Notes: generated by a model not told the origin, from the sequence alone. A stretch of DNA of 64,000 nt from Escallonia rubra (GCA_033065855.1 JAVXUO010000831.1:206001-270000), one strand, 5' to 3'; counted from the stretch's first letter, positions 10,810 through 21,437 are shown. A program made the numbers and translations.

Positions 10810-11953
10810 TTAGCAGTTCCTTTTGAAACTATCTAAACATTTCCTTGGTATGGACTTGAGCCGCATGACCTCCAAAGGTGAAAAAACTAATATTTGTCTT
10901 TCTCTGTAAACTATAGCCGTGTCGGCTTCTCTCTCAAGGTGAAATTGCCTGTCAACGGCTTTTTGCATCTCTAGTACGAATTCTCTTAAACTTAAAGAAG
11001 AGCGTACATACCTATCAAAGAATGAATTCATAGCTTCGCTTCTCGAGGTCGTAGTCATTCCGGTTGCAAAAAACTTCTTGGTGTAGGCACCGACCCACTG
11101 TGTCTTGATCTCATACAACGATTGTAACCATTCATGATTGTGCAAATAGTAGTCGTCCATTAACTTGGCCCACCTCTCCTCGAACACGTCTACCGTCAAC
11201 GATTTCTTCACACATGTATTAAAGTCACTCTTAAATGTCGGATGGTTTGCATATACATTGTGAAGCCGTTCGGGATATTTGTTGCTTATGTGCCATGTGC
11301 ACAGGCCGTGGTGAGTATCTGGAAGGACCTTAGCGATTGCATTTTTCATTGCCAGATCTTGGTCGGTGATGATGGTCTTTGGAGGAATATGATACATTGC
11401 TTCAAGCGACGTTTCAAATAACCACGTAAATGACTCCTCCGTCTCATCCTTAAGCAGGGCAAAGCCAAACAAGATTGACTAATAGTGGTGATTCATCCCG
11501 GTGAACGGAAGAGTACTTATTTGTGCGGTATGTGGTGTCAAACGTCACAACATCGCCAAAATTTTGGTAAGCAGCTCTAGAACGGCCATCAGACCAAAAT
11601 ATATTAGTAATGCGGTTCTCGTCATCCAGTTGGAGACTATAGAAAAAGCTAGAATTCTCACTCTGAAGGCGCCTAAAGATATCAAGTGTAGCTTGAGAAT
11701 CACTCCTACAGGAAGAATCTCTCCTCTGAGCATGAATTTCATTTCGGAGGTCAACTTCGTTGAAGCTCAACTTGTCAACCCCCCCAGCCCAGCTTGAGAA
11801 AACCCCTATCATTTTAGAAGGTTGAACTTTAGCCTTGGCCATTGTAAATATCAGTTCTCTGTGTGCTGCGCTTATTTCTCGGTGCTGATGAATTTGACCA
11901 ATCTTACTAGGGGTCATCAACTGATGGTTATGGCTCAACTCCACTCCCGTCAC
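10810..11953 (-). pseudogene. MULE DDE catalytic core of the transposase
   Basis: The upstream part (11450-11953) ends with FGDVVTFDTTYRTNKYS, which holds the first catalytic Asp. The downstream part (10810-11472, different frame) has FGFALLKDETEESFTWLF, IITDQDLAMKNAI with the second Asp, and the characteristic C-x2-H of HGLCTWHISNKYP, followed by SRSEAMNSFFDRYV, which contains the Glu expected as third catalytic residue. At the join a few codons normally found after NKYS are missing and the frame changes, then a stop interrupts the NHHY...SILFG motif. The catalytic residues themselves are retained. Confidence 0.85.
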
Positions 11954-11956
11954 AAC

Positions 11957-12289
11957 CTAATGGTTTTCATTTTTCCGGTGTACTGCATACACATGGGCCT
12001 TGCAGCTGGTACCCGGCAATGTGTCCCGTCTTCTTTGTCTTGATGGCCCTTCGTCACTTATTCGAACAACCGGGGGCACATGCGGGGCTCTTCTATGACA
12101 CTCAAATAATCTTCCACAAATTTGATATGTATTGACCCGTTTTCTAGTCGTCTTAATTCTAATACCGAAACCTATCGTTTTCGAATATGCGCTATAGTAT
12201 GCTTCAACTTCGTCCAGGGTTTGATAAACTTGACCCAAGTAAGGTGGATCAGAATCTTCACAAAAAATATTTCCTCCAGTTACATCCAT
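11957..12289 (-). pseudogene. FAR1 DNA-binding domain of the transposase
   Basis: Starts at a Met (12289) and reads YLGQVYQTLDEVEAYYSAYS, then FGIRIKTTRK, a Cys/His-bearing centre (ICGRLFECHRR) and CKAHVYAVHRKNENH. This is the WRKY-GCM1-like zinc-binding fold of FAR1 proteins. The frame ends at a stop exactly where the family has the Trp of an N-x-W-V-V motif. The same frame then resumes with VVTGVELSHNHQL, so a TGG-to-TAG change is the simplest explanation. Confidence 0.85.
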
Positions 12290-12389
12290 ATTTATACTGA
12301 AATCTAAAAAATAAAAATTATATCATTCTCAACAAGTCATAGAATCAAATAAAATATGTATAAAAATTATTTCCTGCAGTTGTGCGGAA

Positions 12390-13650
12390 ACTTTTGACAG
12401 GAAAATTATCAAAATACCCCCGATGAGCGGCAAATAATCGAAATGCCCCCGGGGGTTCATTATCACCCATTCTGAACCCCAAATTAGCTTCAAAACAGCC
12501 TTTCAGGTGTTTTACTTAGGTTTCTGGACAAAAAGTCATTTGGAAAACTTAACAGCATAAAATTAGCAAAATACCCTGCCCGTCCAGTAAATTACCGAAA
12601 TGCCCTTGGCATCGGTAAATCTCAAAAGTGTTTTACAAAAGTTTCGCCCAAAAATCCGGAACCGGTGTCCGGATCGAGTGCTTAAAAGCCCGTTTGGCCA
12701 AAAAAATAGCTAACAACATCGGAATGGCGAAAATTCCAGGGAAACGGAACTTCCCAACATCCTAGGGTTCTCATAAAATTTTCGCGCGAAATCGCGCTAG
12801 CTTGATATTTCAAATTACATTGCAAAGTTACAAGGTTTCTCATATCAGTTGACCCCTTTCCAGCCTATGGAAACATCTCAGAACAACTTTAAAATAACTT
12901 TTCGGGTGTCTTACACCCATTCCCGAACTAAAGGCCATTCGAAAAATTTTGATAGGAAAATTACCGAAATGCCCCCGACGGGCGGCAAATTACCGAAATG
13001 CCCTCGACGGGCGGCAAATTACCGAAACACCCCCGGGGTTCGATATCATGCAATATTGTCGCGCAACTTTGTCATGCTATATTTTCACGCAACTTTCAGG
13101 TGTTTGACTTAACTTTCTGAAAATTATAGTCATTGTAGACTTAACAGTGTAGAATTAGCAAAATACCCCTCTCGGGGTGGCAAATTACCGAAATGCTCCT
13201 GGCATCGGTAAATCTCAAAAGTGCTTTGAAATGATATTTTAAGCTTCCTGAATTCATTCTTGATCTAAAAAGTATTTTACAAAAGTTTCGCCCAAAAATC
13301 AAGAACCGGTGTCCGGATCGAGCGCTTAAAAGTCTGTTCGGCCAAAAAAATAGCTAACGACATCAGAATGGCACAAATTCCGGGGAAACGGAACTTCCCA
13401 ACATCCTAGGGTTCTCATAAAAGTTTCGCGCGAAATTGCGCTAGTTTGATATTTTAAATTACACTGCGAAGTTACAAGGTTTCCCGTATCAGTTGACCCC
13501 TTTCCAGTTCAGAGAAAAATTTGAAATTTTTCCCTGATATACATCTTTTAAAAATAACTAGGGTCTCTTTTTTATACTTTGGAAAAATATAGCTCTAGCT
13601 ATTGTTTATAAATTTGTGAAAAATTCAAATTTTGACGCCCTAAAAAAATG
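12390..13650. repeat. Repeat block upstream of the transposase, internally duplicated
   Basis: The non-coding 5' side of the transposase carries recurring TACCGAAATGCCCCC phrases and a duplication about 640 bp apart: about 12537-12863 and about 13130-13519 share ACCGGTGTCCGGATCGAG, CGGAACTTCCCAACATCC and CATATCAGTTGACCCC. A third, more diverged copy lies in the LTR region at about 48400-49340 in the same orientation. Whether it belongs to the MULE or is a Gypsy LTR fragment inside it cannot be settled from one window. Confidence 0.75.
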
Positions 13651-14040
13651 ACTATTTTTTTACTTCGAATGAATATTCGCCAATAAACGCTAGTTCAATC
13701 CCTAATTTCAAACTCTCAAAAAATACGAATTTTAGACTATGGTAAGAACAATTTAAGCTAAACACAATTTAAACAAATCATTGGTAAGTAAAATTTGAAA
13801 TTAACATTGAATTATAAGAAAATTTAAAATACTTACTTGTTTTAACTTGATATATATTGCTCAAGAAAAATCCACCGATCTTCTAGCGTAAAATTTTTTG
13901 TAAGTGAGATATGGAGTATGAAGTGTGTGTTGGCAAAGATGATGGGGAGTGGAAGAAAGGGTTCGGGAAGAAGGGTTTATAAAGAGGGAAAAATGAGGGA
14001 GAGAGACGAAAGAAAGCAGGGAAAGGTCGGGGGAACCGGG

Positions 14041-14220
14041 CACGTGGCAGGGGGCCGCAAAGGGGGGGGGGACCGCAACAAGGCGTTGCGGTTTGGGGAG
14101 GGGGGGCCGGAGGGGTGGCCACGTGGCAGGCAGGAAGGGGGAGTGGGGGACCGTCGCATGCCACGTGGCAGGCAGGAAGGGGGCCAGGTAAAGGACGGGT
14201 TGGTGGGGGGGGGGGGTGGG
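14041..14220. repeat. G-rich repeats with three CACGTG (G-box) motifs
   Basis: CACGTG occurs at 14041, 14120 and 14162, the last two inside a repeated CCACGTGGCAGGCAGGAAGG unit. Runs of 5-10 G lie between them and at 14198-14224. CACGTG is the core bound by plant bZIP and bHLH factors. The tract is about 1.8 kb upstream of the transposase start and close to the presumed element end. A regulatory role is only a possibility; the G runs could also form quadruplexes. Confidence 0.6.
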
Positions 14221-14246
14221 TGGGTGTAAAAAAAAATAAATGATAC

Positions 14247-14290
14247 GGACCGCAACTCCTAGTTGTGGTCCGGTGGATATTATCCACCGG
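14247..14290. repeat. Two adjacent strong hairpins
   Basis: GGACCGCAACT pairs with AGTTGTGGTCC across a two-base gap, with one unpaired position. Next to it, 14270-14290 is a perfect 10+1+10 inverted repeat (CCGGTGGATA, T, TATCCACCGG). Such palindromes are common near ends of plant DNA transposons, so this is my best marker for the right end of the MULE block, but no matching left end is available. Confidence 0.7.
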
Positions 14291-14330
14291 TAGATATATA
14301 TCGGGGCCCTATATATATGTAAACCACACC

Positions 14331-15009
14331 TACTTGTCTAAAAAGTCAACATGTGTGTGTGTCCTTTTGAAATGTATACTATAAATGAATGTGTAACTTT
14401 GATATGAGATAACGGTAACAAACGAAATAATTTTAATAATATTCACAAATCTAAGCTTTTCACTCTATACACATAGCATTACATTTATAACATAAATACA
14501 AACTCAAAAAAAAGTTCACCAAGAATACTTTCTAGCCCTGATCATTCAGTGAATAATAAGACTTGTATCACCAATATAAAAAGGAAGAAAAATATTAATT
14601 AATGATGCATATGGCATAAGGTTTTGAGAGTAAAAAAAATACTATAACAACGTACTATTTTACCATACACAAACTAGCACATAAATTCATCATTGAAAGA
14701 GAAGGCCTAGTCGAACTTGTAAATATTTTGACTCGGCCTTATGAAGGTAAATTTAAATTGTAACCATATGTTATAGTTAGTATGAGAAGCCAAAAATACC
14801 TCATTTTCAAATAATACTTTTAAAAAGGGTATTTAATGAAAAAAAAATGTTATAAGTCAAAAATCCCCTTACTCACCCTAAACCATTTGAAAAAATCAAT
14901 TAAAAATGGTACTTTAAGGAAAGAAAAGATTAGTCATTCAAGTCCGTACGTGTTTTATATGTGTGTCCATATAGATAGATAGATGAGGGCTATGCAAAAA
15001 GGTTGTAAA
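14331..15009. other. AT-rich spacer without a recognisable gene
   Basis: No coding frame of note. About 14770-14880 is an inverted copy of the dispersed repeat at about 59045-59170: both share the words for GACTTATAACATTTTTTTTC and TTTTTGGCTTCTCATA. The rest is simple AT-rich sequence. Confidence 0.6.
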
Positions 15010-16953
15010 TCTGATAGCTTCTACTTCTTCTTAATTTATCCGATTCTTCTTGATTTCAAACCTAAGATTATCTTTTCTACCTTGTTTCAGTCGGCATCGT
15101 ATTTGGAGTATTAAAAACATGATGTGAATTTCATGTTTCATATTTTAGGTATCTAACTGGCAACACCCTAACAGGGCCTATTCTAGATTGGGTCAAGGGC
15201 AAAGATGTTAAATGGTATATTTATATTGTACTAGTTATTTGTCAAATCCCTTTCACAAAAAGAGTCTCCATTAGTTTAGGTAACTTCTTCCATAAAAAAA
15301 GGAGATGCTCTCTCTTATTAGTTTGTACCTATACACCACTAAATTATATAGGTTCAAATTTTTAAATGTAAATCCACATATAAAATACTCAATCTACGAA
15401 ACCGCCCAAACACAATATTTGCAATTCCACAAATTTGTAAATCAATAATTTTCAAAATGAATGGATTTTGAAATACAAAGTAATTTGAAATTCTTCATCC
15501 AAACACACTCCTAATGTGCAAAAGTGCAAAGTAATTATGTGTATTATTGCATATAGTCAAACACCTTGAATACAATGGTAATGCCAAAGATAACATCAAG
15601 CAGTGAATCTATGGAGTAAGATAAAATGAGCAAAGTCGTGAACATTTTCTAAACTACACCTATTTTCTAAACTGAAAGTAGGTGTAGTTGCTCCAATTAG
15701 ATTCAAAAAAGGCATACCCGTAAATTGGAGAGGAAATTTTGCCTTGCCAAAAAGCAAAAATGCTAATATTTTACTGGATTTGAGATGCGATGTTAACTTC
15801 GCCTAGATGTTCTTCTGTGAGGAGAGTAAATGGAGGGAATGGATATCTGGCAAGTTCCTTGCTGATGCAGAAAATTACTATTATGTGAGGATGAGGGTCG
15901 GTTGGACAGAAGGAAGAAGTGATCAATTTCATTTTCTATTAGTGCGACAACTGGTCATGAAAATGTGTAGAAACATGGTTAAACACTTTACACTTTTAAG
16001 ACAAAGATAAGTTGGTGCTCATGCTTCTAATATCAGAGATTATGGTCGTACATGCATGCCAACAAATCTACCCCAAACCAAATTTGTTGTGTCGAGTTTG
16101 GAAGTATCCTTCCATGACCTTGACAAGGATGTCGAGAGTACCTAGCTAGCTACCCCTTTTCCGGGAGGCATTGCCCGTTGGTGGATTAGTTTTGGACCTA
16201 AGAAATGATGATATATATTGATTATACCATCTTGTGTGGCTCTGCTTGGCTCTTGTTATTTTTATTGCTTTTCCATCCTGAACAAAGTAGCGTTCTTCAT
16301 CCTACCTTATCTTGACACTGAGCCCTCAAGTTAAATGCTTGGCTCACTCTTCATAAACCTACCAGAGATACACTGCAAGATATGTACCATTAAAACTGTC
16401 TGGTACATGGAGGTACAGACAATTGCTAGTGCCAAAGGCCCCGAACCAAATACAACTTATTTTATTTTATTTTTAGAGCGTGAAAATGTCTTAAACATCT
16501 CTTTGACTTAAATCTTCCACACTCGTCTATTTGCATTTCTAGTTTGACATAAGTCACATGATGTTCTTCACATATATATTCTACCAAGTATGATTAAACT
16601 TGTATGCTTGCGTGTAGGAAAATGGATCTTTCTTACAACAATTTTTCAGAAAGCTTTGTGCCATTGGATTGTCCCGAAACCTTGTAAGCCTCTTGTGCAA
16701 CATGTACTCTTCTATGTTCGATTTGAGTAGATGTTCAACTAAAAGTTGCCTTCCATGGTTTCATCATAAATTTGTGCAGAAGCTTTTCTGGAGGGAACAA
16801 CTCGTAAGATAAAATCATCTTTTAGTAACAATTAGTTGATTAAAGCTTGGTTTAGTTTACTAGATAGGCACTTTGCTTAATTGTCCTTTTTCTGTGTGAT
16901 TTAATCCAGAGTACTTGGTAGGTGCCTGAGTCCTTGTTAACGGGTAAGCAAAT
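15010..16953 (+). pseudogene. Receptor-kinase copy A: last LRR exons (5'-truncated)
   Basis: Similarity to copy B begins near 15010 (B about 34170), so the signal peptide and most LRRs are missing. Exon remnants follow: YLTGNTLTGPILDW (about 15149-15213), MDLSYNNFSESFVP (about 16617-16682), RSFSGGNNS-like (about 16780-16803) and a short exon (about 16911-16942), each bordered by AG and GT as in B. Between the first and second, about 15230-16005 is a ~780-bp stretch absent from B; its small open frame at 15807-16010 matches nothing I know. The family is the LRR-malectin kinase group (subfamily VIII type, like Arabidopsis At1g53430). The next intron holds Copia-1. Confidence 0.75.
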
Positions 16954-17373
16954 TGTTACGAAACGCAGCGACTACGAAGCAATATATTGAAGAAAAAAAG
17001 AAACGAGAAATTTAAAATAAACCAAACGCACAACACAAGAATTATGAGGTTCACCAATATGGCTACGTCCCCGGAGTATGACCAGATTTCAATTTCATTA
17101 TTCAGCAGCGTTACAACCAAAATCTTAACCCCCACTTTATGTTGTGGTTTTCTCTCTTGACCCAAAACAATACAAGACCATGTATATTTATTTAGAGCTA
17201 AGATGTGATCTTTCTCTAAATAACCAATGTGGGACAAAACACTTATATACTTGGGCTAAGTTGTGACCTTTTTTCCTTAAGCAATGTGGGACAATCTCAC
17301 AAAAAACATGCTTTCGGGTCACTACCTCATTGTAACAACGTCTCTGGATTGAAATCAGGCTCCACATACAACA
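16954..17373 (-). repeat. 3' LTR of Copia-1
   Basis: 420 bp. On + it begins TGTTACGAAACGC and ends CACATACAACA. It matches 21438-21857 in length and differs at about six positions, for example GTCCCCGGAG against GTCCTCGGAG. The bases to its left, CAAAT, are the target duplication. Confidence 0.95.
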
Positions 17374-17448
17374 ATCTCCCACTTGGAGACTGATACAACC
17401 CAATGCTGAAACTCCACACAAATGCTGGTCATACTCATCCAAGAAGCA

Positions 17449-18411
17449 TCAACGAAGACTAATCAAAGTTGAGCATAAGCTCAACTTTTGCCTGTCAACC
17501 ACCTTCGTTAACATGTCCGCAGGATTCTTGTTGCCTTCAATCTTCTCCAAGTTCAGTTGTCCATCCTCTAACAGAGATCGTATAAAGTGATACCTCAACT
17601 GAATATGCTTGGTCCTCGAATGAAATGCTGAGTTCTTGGCAAGATGTATTGCACTCTGACTATCAGTCCATAACTTACAATCTACTTGCCCATATCCCAA
17701 CTCTGTCAACAACCTCTGAAGCCAAATTATTTCCTTCCTTGCTTCTGTCACAGCAACATATTCTGTTTCTGTTGTAGACAATGCAACAATCTTCTGTAAC
17801 TTAGAGATCCAACTTACTGCAGTCCCTCCTACAGAAAAAACATATCCCGTGGTGCTTCTCCCGTTGTCTCTATCACCGCCATGGTCTGCATCTACATAGC
17901 CTCGCACATCTATGTTATTACCCTTAAAACATAAGCAGAACCTGGATGTTCCTCTCAAATACCTGAGAATCCACTTCACTGCTTGCCAATGTTCCTTTCC
18001 TGGGTTTGTCATGAATCTGCTCACAACTCCAACTGCATGTGCAATATCCGGCCTTGTACTGACCATGGCATACATGAGACTTCCCACAGCAGAGGTGTAC
18101 GGTACCTGTGCCATATATTCTTCATCCTCCCTGTTCTTGGGACTCAACTCCTTTGAAAGCTTGAAGTGAGCTGCTAAAGGAGTCGTCACAGGTTTAGAGG
18201 CATGCAAGTTAAATCTCCTCAAAACCTTTTCAATGTACTCTTCCTGTGACAACCATAACTTTTTCTGTTTTCTGTCCCTGGTTATCCTCATGCCAAGAAG
18301 TTGTTTTGCCTCTCCCAAGTCCTTCATAGAGAAATTACTTGCCAACTTCTTCTTGAGTTCATTAATCCTTCCCATGCTTGAACCTGCTACAAACATATCA
18401 TCTACATACAA
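17449..18411 (-). pseudogene. Copia-1 reverse transcriptase C-terminal half and RNase H
   Basis: Begins at the Met after a stop and reads YVDDMFVAGS, the RT active site. RNase H follows with YVDADHGGDRDNGRSTTGY (first Asp), ALSTTETEYVAVTEA (Glu) and LWTDSQSAIHLAKN (Asp), then HIQLRYHFIRSLLEDG and NPADMLTKV at the C-terminus. It is same-frame with 18490-19320 but separated by one stop. RT-RNase H is otherwise intact. Confidence 0.88.
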
Positions 18412-18489
18412 AGTTAAAATAATGAAATCTTCACTATTAAACTTCTGAAAATAAATGCAGTGATCAGAGTCGCATCTAGTGAAGTTTGT

Positions 18490-19430
18490 CTACTTCATGA
18501 AACTGTCAAACTTCAAATACCACTGTCTAGGAGCTTGCTTTAGGCCATACAAGCTCCTCTTCAACCTGCAAACCATTCCCTCCTTACCCTTGACTTCAAA
18601 CCCCTCTGGCTGATGCATGTAGATTTCTTCCTCCAAATCCCCATGGAGAAATGCTGTCTTAACATCCAGCTGCTCCAAATGTAAGTCCTCTATAGCTACA
18701 ATGCTCAATATCGTACGAATTGAAGTCATCTTCACAACATGAGAGAAGATTTCTTGGAAATCAATACCTTTCCTCTGCCGATACCCTTTCACAACTAGTC
18801 TTGCCTTGTATCTCTTTGTTCCTCCAGCTTCATTTTTAATCCTGTATACCCATTTATTGTACAGAATATTTTTACCTGCAGGGAGCTTTACCAAATCCCA
18901 AGTTTGGTTTTGCTCAAGTGAAGCCATCTCATCTTTCATGGCTTGCTCCCACTGTAACCTGGATTTATCCTGTATCGCTTCTTGATAACATTCTGGCTCA
19001 CCAGAATCAGTATACAAAATATAATCGAGGGGAAGACAAAGTCTGTCAGGAGCTTTTCTTACCCGACTACTTCTTCTGAGGTTAAGAGTTTCAGGCCCTT
19101 GTTGTTGATCACCAGCTCCAATTTCAGTATCAGTTGTCTCATCAAGGACTTCTGGACTTTCTATCATGGGTATCCGTCCATCTTCTGGCTCATCAAGTTC
19201 CATGTATTCCTTGTCTTCTCTTTCAATTCCATGTTCTTGTAACCTATGCTTATACAACCGTGATTCATCAAATATGACATCCCTACTCCTGATGATTTTG
19301 TTATGTTCGTAGTCCCACAAACGATAACTATATTCATCACCTCCATATCCAATAAATACACACTTCTGAGATTTAGAGTCAAGTTTCTTCCTCTCCTCTT
19401 TATCAATATGAGCATAAGCAATACATCCAA
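18490..19430 (-). pseudogene. Copia-1 integrase C-terminus and reverse transcriptase, N-terminal half
   Basis: Resumes with the integrase tail (frame of 19164-19430), then shifts to 18490-19320, where RSSRVRKAPDRL and then KWVYRIKNEAGGTKRYKARL begin the RVT_2 domain. QLDVKTAFLHGDLEEEIYM, with a catalytic Asp, and SLYGLKQAPRQWY follow. The frame ends at a stop just before CDSDHCIYF, which in the same frame continues into the next segment, so a single nonsense change splits the RT. Confidence 0.88.
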
Positions 19431-19436
19431 AAACTC

Positions 19437-20219
19437 TCAGAAAAGAATAACTGGTTTACCTGACCATTCTTCTTCAGGAATACCACCATTGAGAGCACTG
19501 GCTGGACTTCTGTTAATTAAATATACGGCAGTATCCACAGCTGCTGCCCAGAACTGTAGAGGTAAATCAGCATGTATTCTCATACACCTTGCTCGTTCCA
19601 TGATGGTTCTCTCTGCCAAGTCATTTTCTTGAGGTGTCCTCTTAACAGTTCTTATTAACCTGATACCATTATTAGAACAATATTCTTGGAACCCTCCATC
19701 ACGATACTCACCCCCATTGTTAGATTTTAGGCATTTTACTTTGTTCCCTGTTTTATTCTCAACAAGAGCTTTCCACTTCTTAAAAGTGTGATAAACATCA
19801 GATTTCTGTTTGATGGCATATATCCAAGTCTTTCTACTAGCATCATCTATAAAAGAAACAAAGTAGAAATTACCTCCAAGAGACTTTACTGTAGTAGGTC
19901 CGCAAACATCCGTATGAACTAACTCCAGTCTTTCAGTCTTCCTCTCTTTACCATCCTTCCGAAAACTGACCCGCTTTTGCTTTCCATAGACACAACCCTC
20001 ACAGAAATCCAACTGAATGTTCTTCATCCCTGGCAATGCATTCTTTAAGTGCAGAATTTTCATACCACTCTCACTCAAATGTCCCAACCTGTGATGCCAT
20101 AATGTGGTTCTCTGATTTTCTGTAAAAGCCAAAGAGATAGAGTGGTTATGGGTACCTGAAAGAATATATAGGGTTCCTACTCTTTCTCTTCTTGCTACCA
20201 CCATCGACCCTTTGGTCAC
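19437..20219 (-). pseudogene. Copia-1 integrase
   Basis: The zinc-binding HH-CC motif is present (HHRLGHLSESGM, then FCEGCVYGKQ). The DDE core has HTDVCGP for the first Asp. The second catalytic position reads LKSNNGGEY where the family has SDNGGEY, so the Asp is Asn. The region around the catalytic Glu (PQENDLAERTIMERA) is shortened against the usual PQQNGVAER...R form. The frame is lost near 19437, after WSGKPV. Integrase would insert the cDNA; with the Asp changed it should be inactive. Confidence 0.85.
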
Positions 20220-21385
20220 TTTCCACTGTTTTCACCAGATGCCACAAAATAGCCTTCACGATCCAACCCGCTGACGGCTATAAGGTTCTTCTGCAGTTTT
20301 GGAATATGTCTAACATCATTCAAAATTAGGGTTCCTCCATTTGACAGTTTAATTTTGACTTTTCCTTTTCCAACAATGCTGCACCGATATCCATTCCCGA
20401 CAGTCATATGTCCATAATCACCATGAACATAATCACTGAAACAATCCCTATGAGGTGTACAATGAATCGAGGCTCCTGAGTCTACATACCACACTTTGGA
20501 ATTATCATCCACTGTAGCAGAAAGACATAAATCGTCATATGTCCGTTCGTTTGAACTTACCATGTTTGCCCCTTCATCATCACCTTGTCTTCCCCCTGCT
20601 CCCTTTTTCTTCTTTGGTTCTGTACAATCATTCTTCTTATGACCCTCCTTATTACAATTCCAGCATACTATGGTTCTCCCTTTGGACTTCGACTTGCCTC
20701 TTGATTTTGATCTTCCTCTTGTAGGACTTCTTCCCCTGTTATTCTGCTTATTATTCTGTCTACCTCTGGATTCCACGGACAAAGCAGTACTAGATGATAT
20801 ACCATCACCAATTGTCTTTCTCCGCATTTCATCATTCATCACAGAACTCACAACATCATTAAGTGTTAGCGTTCCAGAGATAGTAGAATTACTCACTGTC
20901 GTCACCAAGTTATTCCAACTATCAGGCAGTGAACACAGAAACAACAAAGCCCTAATTTCATCATCAAAATTAATGCCGACAGATTCCAATTGATTTGTAA
21001 CACCATTAAAATCATTTAAATGATCAACAACAGAACCATTTTCAAACATTCTCATATTAAACAGTTTCTTCATGAGAAATACCTTATTCGAAGCAGAAAG
21101 TTTTTCATACAATTTCTCCAATGCTTTCATCACAGCAGCAGTAGTTTTTTCCTTGGAGATATTGAATGCTACTTGTGGGGTTAGGCTAAGTCTTACTGTA
21201 GCCAGCGCCTTTCTGTCCAAAATCGCCCACTCACTCGCATTCATCGCTTCAGGTTTCTCTCCCACTGGCGGTAGATACAGATCCTTCTGATACAAGTAGT
21301 CTTCAACTTGCATCTTCCACCACTGGAAATTCATACCATTAAACTTCTCGATCTTTCCTTTACCTTCTTCGGCCATTGCTCCCAC
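20216..21385 (-). CDS. Copia-1 gag and protease
   Basis: 389 codons from a Met. The N-terminal half is Copia gag (GMNFQWWKMQVEDYLYQK, later LCSLPDSWNNLVTTV). A basic RGRSPTRGRSKSRGKSKSK stretch precedes the zinc knuckle CWNCNKEGHKKNDC (CX2CX4HX4C). The protease active site is WYVDSGASIHC. The frame stops just after the protease, where integrase continues in another frame, so a frameshift or indel near 20217 separates them. Gag forms the particle and the protease processes the polyprotein. Confidence 0.9.
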   Translation of the reverse strand: MGAMAEEGKGKIEKFNGMNFQWWKMQVEDYLYQKDLYLPPVGEKPEAMNASEWAILDRKALATVRLSLTPQVAFNISKEKTTAAVMKALEKLYEKLSASNKVFLMKKLFNMRMFENGSVVDHLNDFNGVTNQLESVGINFDDEIRALLFLCSLPDSWNNLVTTVSNSTISGTLTLNDVVSSVMNDEMRRKTIGDGISSSTALSVESRGRQNNKQNNRGRSPTRGRSKSRGKSKSKGRTIVCWNCNKEGHKKNDCTEPKKKKGAGGRQGDDEGANMVSSNERTYDDLCLSATVDDNSKVWYVDSGASIHCTPHRDCFSDYVHGDYGHMTVGNGYRCSIVGKGKVKIKLSNGGTLILNDVRHIPKLQKNLIAVSGLDREGYFVASGENSGK

Positions 21386-21437
21386 TCAAACGTAGAACCT
21401 ATGTGAGTAAGACTCGAACCCAAGCTCTGGTACCAGT

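Larger units (their letters stand above)
10010..12289 (-). pseudogene. FAR1-type MULE transposase, broken
   Basis: A Mutator-like transposase of the FAR1/FRS family in the usual order: N-terminal FAR1 DNA-binding domain (11957-12289), DDE core (about 10810-11953), SWIM zinc finger (about 10582-10642) and an acidic C-terminal tail ending at 10010. The family catalyses cut-and-paste transposition; FHY3/FAR1 transcription factors derive from it. The reading frame moves between two frames and carries stops at conserved positions: a TAG where the FAR1 motif has Trp (11957-11959), a TAG just before SILFGFALL (about 11480), and a TGA inside the SWIM finger (10601-10603). Frameshifts lie near 11500, 10575-10600 and 10165. 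No single intact product is possible, but the domain order is complete and the decay looks moderate. Confidence 0.88.
6852..14330. mobile_element. Composite Mutator-like element (FAR1 type), left-truncated
   Basis: The block between LARD-1 and about 14.33 kb holds a PMD-Ulp1 reading frame (+), a ~167-bp repeat array, a FAR1-type MULE transposase (-) and a 2-kb non-coding 5' region ending in strong hairpins. Ulp1-like cysteine protease genes carried by MULEs, and PMD domains carried by transposons, are both known in plants, so I treat the block as one element. No terminal inverted repeat pair was found. The left end is missing because LARD-1 sits in the first visible exon, and the right end near the hairpins is a guess. 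The alternative is two independent transposon-derived genes that happen to converge. Confidence 0.55.

Noticed and set aside
13861..14287. Proline-rich frames on minus and Gly/Arg-rich frame on plus
   Set aside because: They mirror each other over a G-run and G-box repeat tract; composition explains them.
14247..14290. Hairpin considered as a Helitron 3' end
   Set aside because: A Helitron end needs a CTRR terminus just after the hairpin and no matching TC start or Rep/helicase gene was seen; a MULE-end interpretation fits the neighbours better.
15807..16010. 67-codon frame in copy A intron
   Set aside because: In a segment absent from copy B, no domain and no splice context; likely chance.
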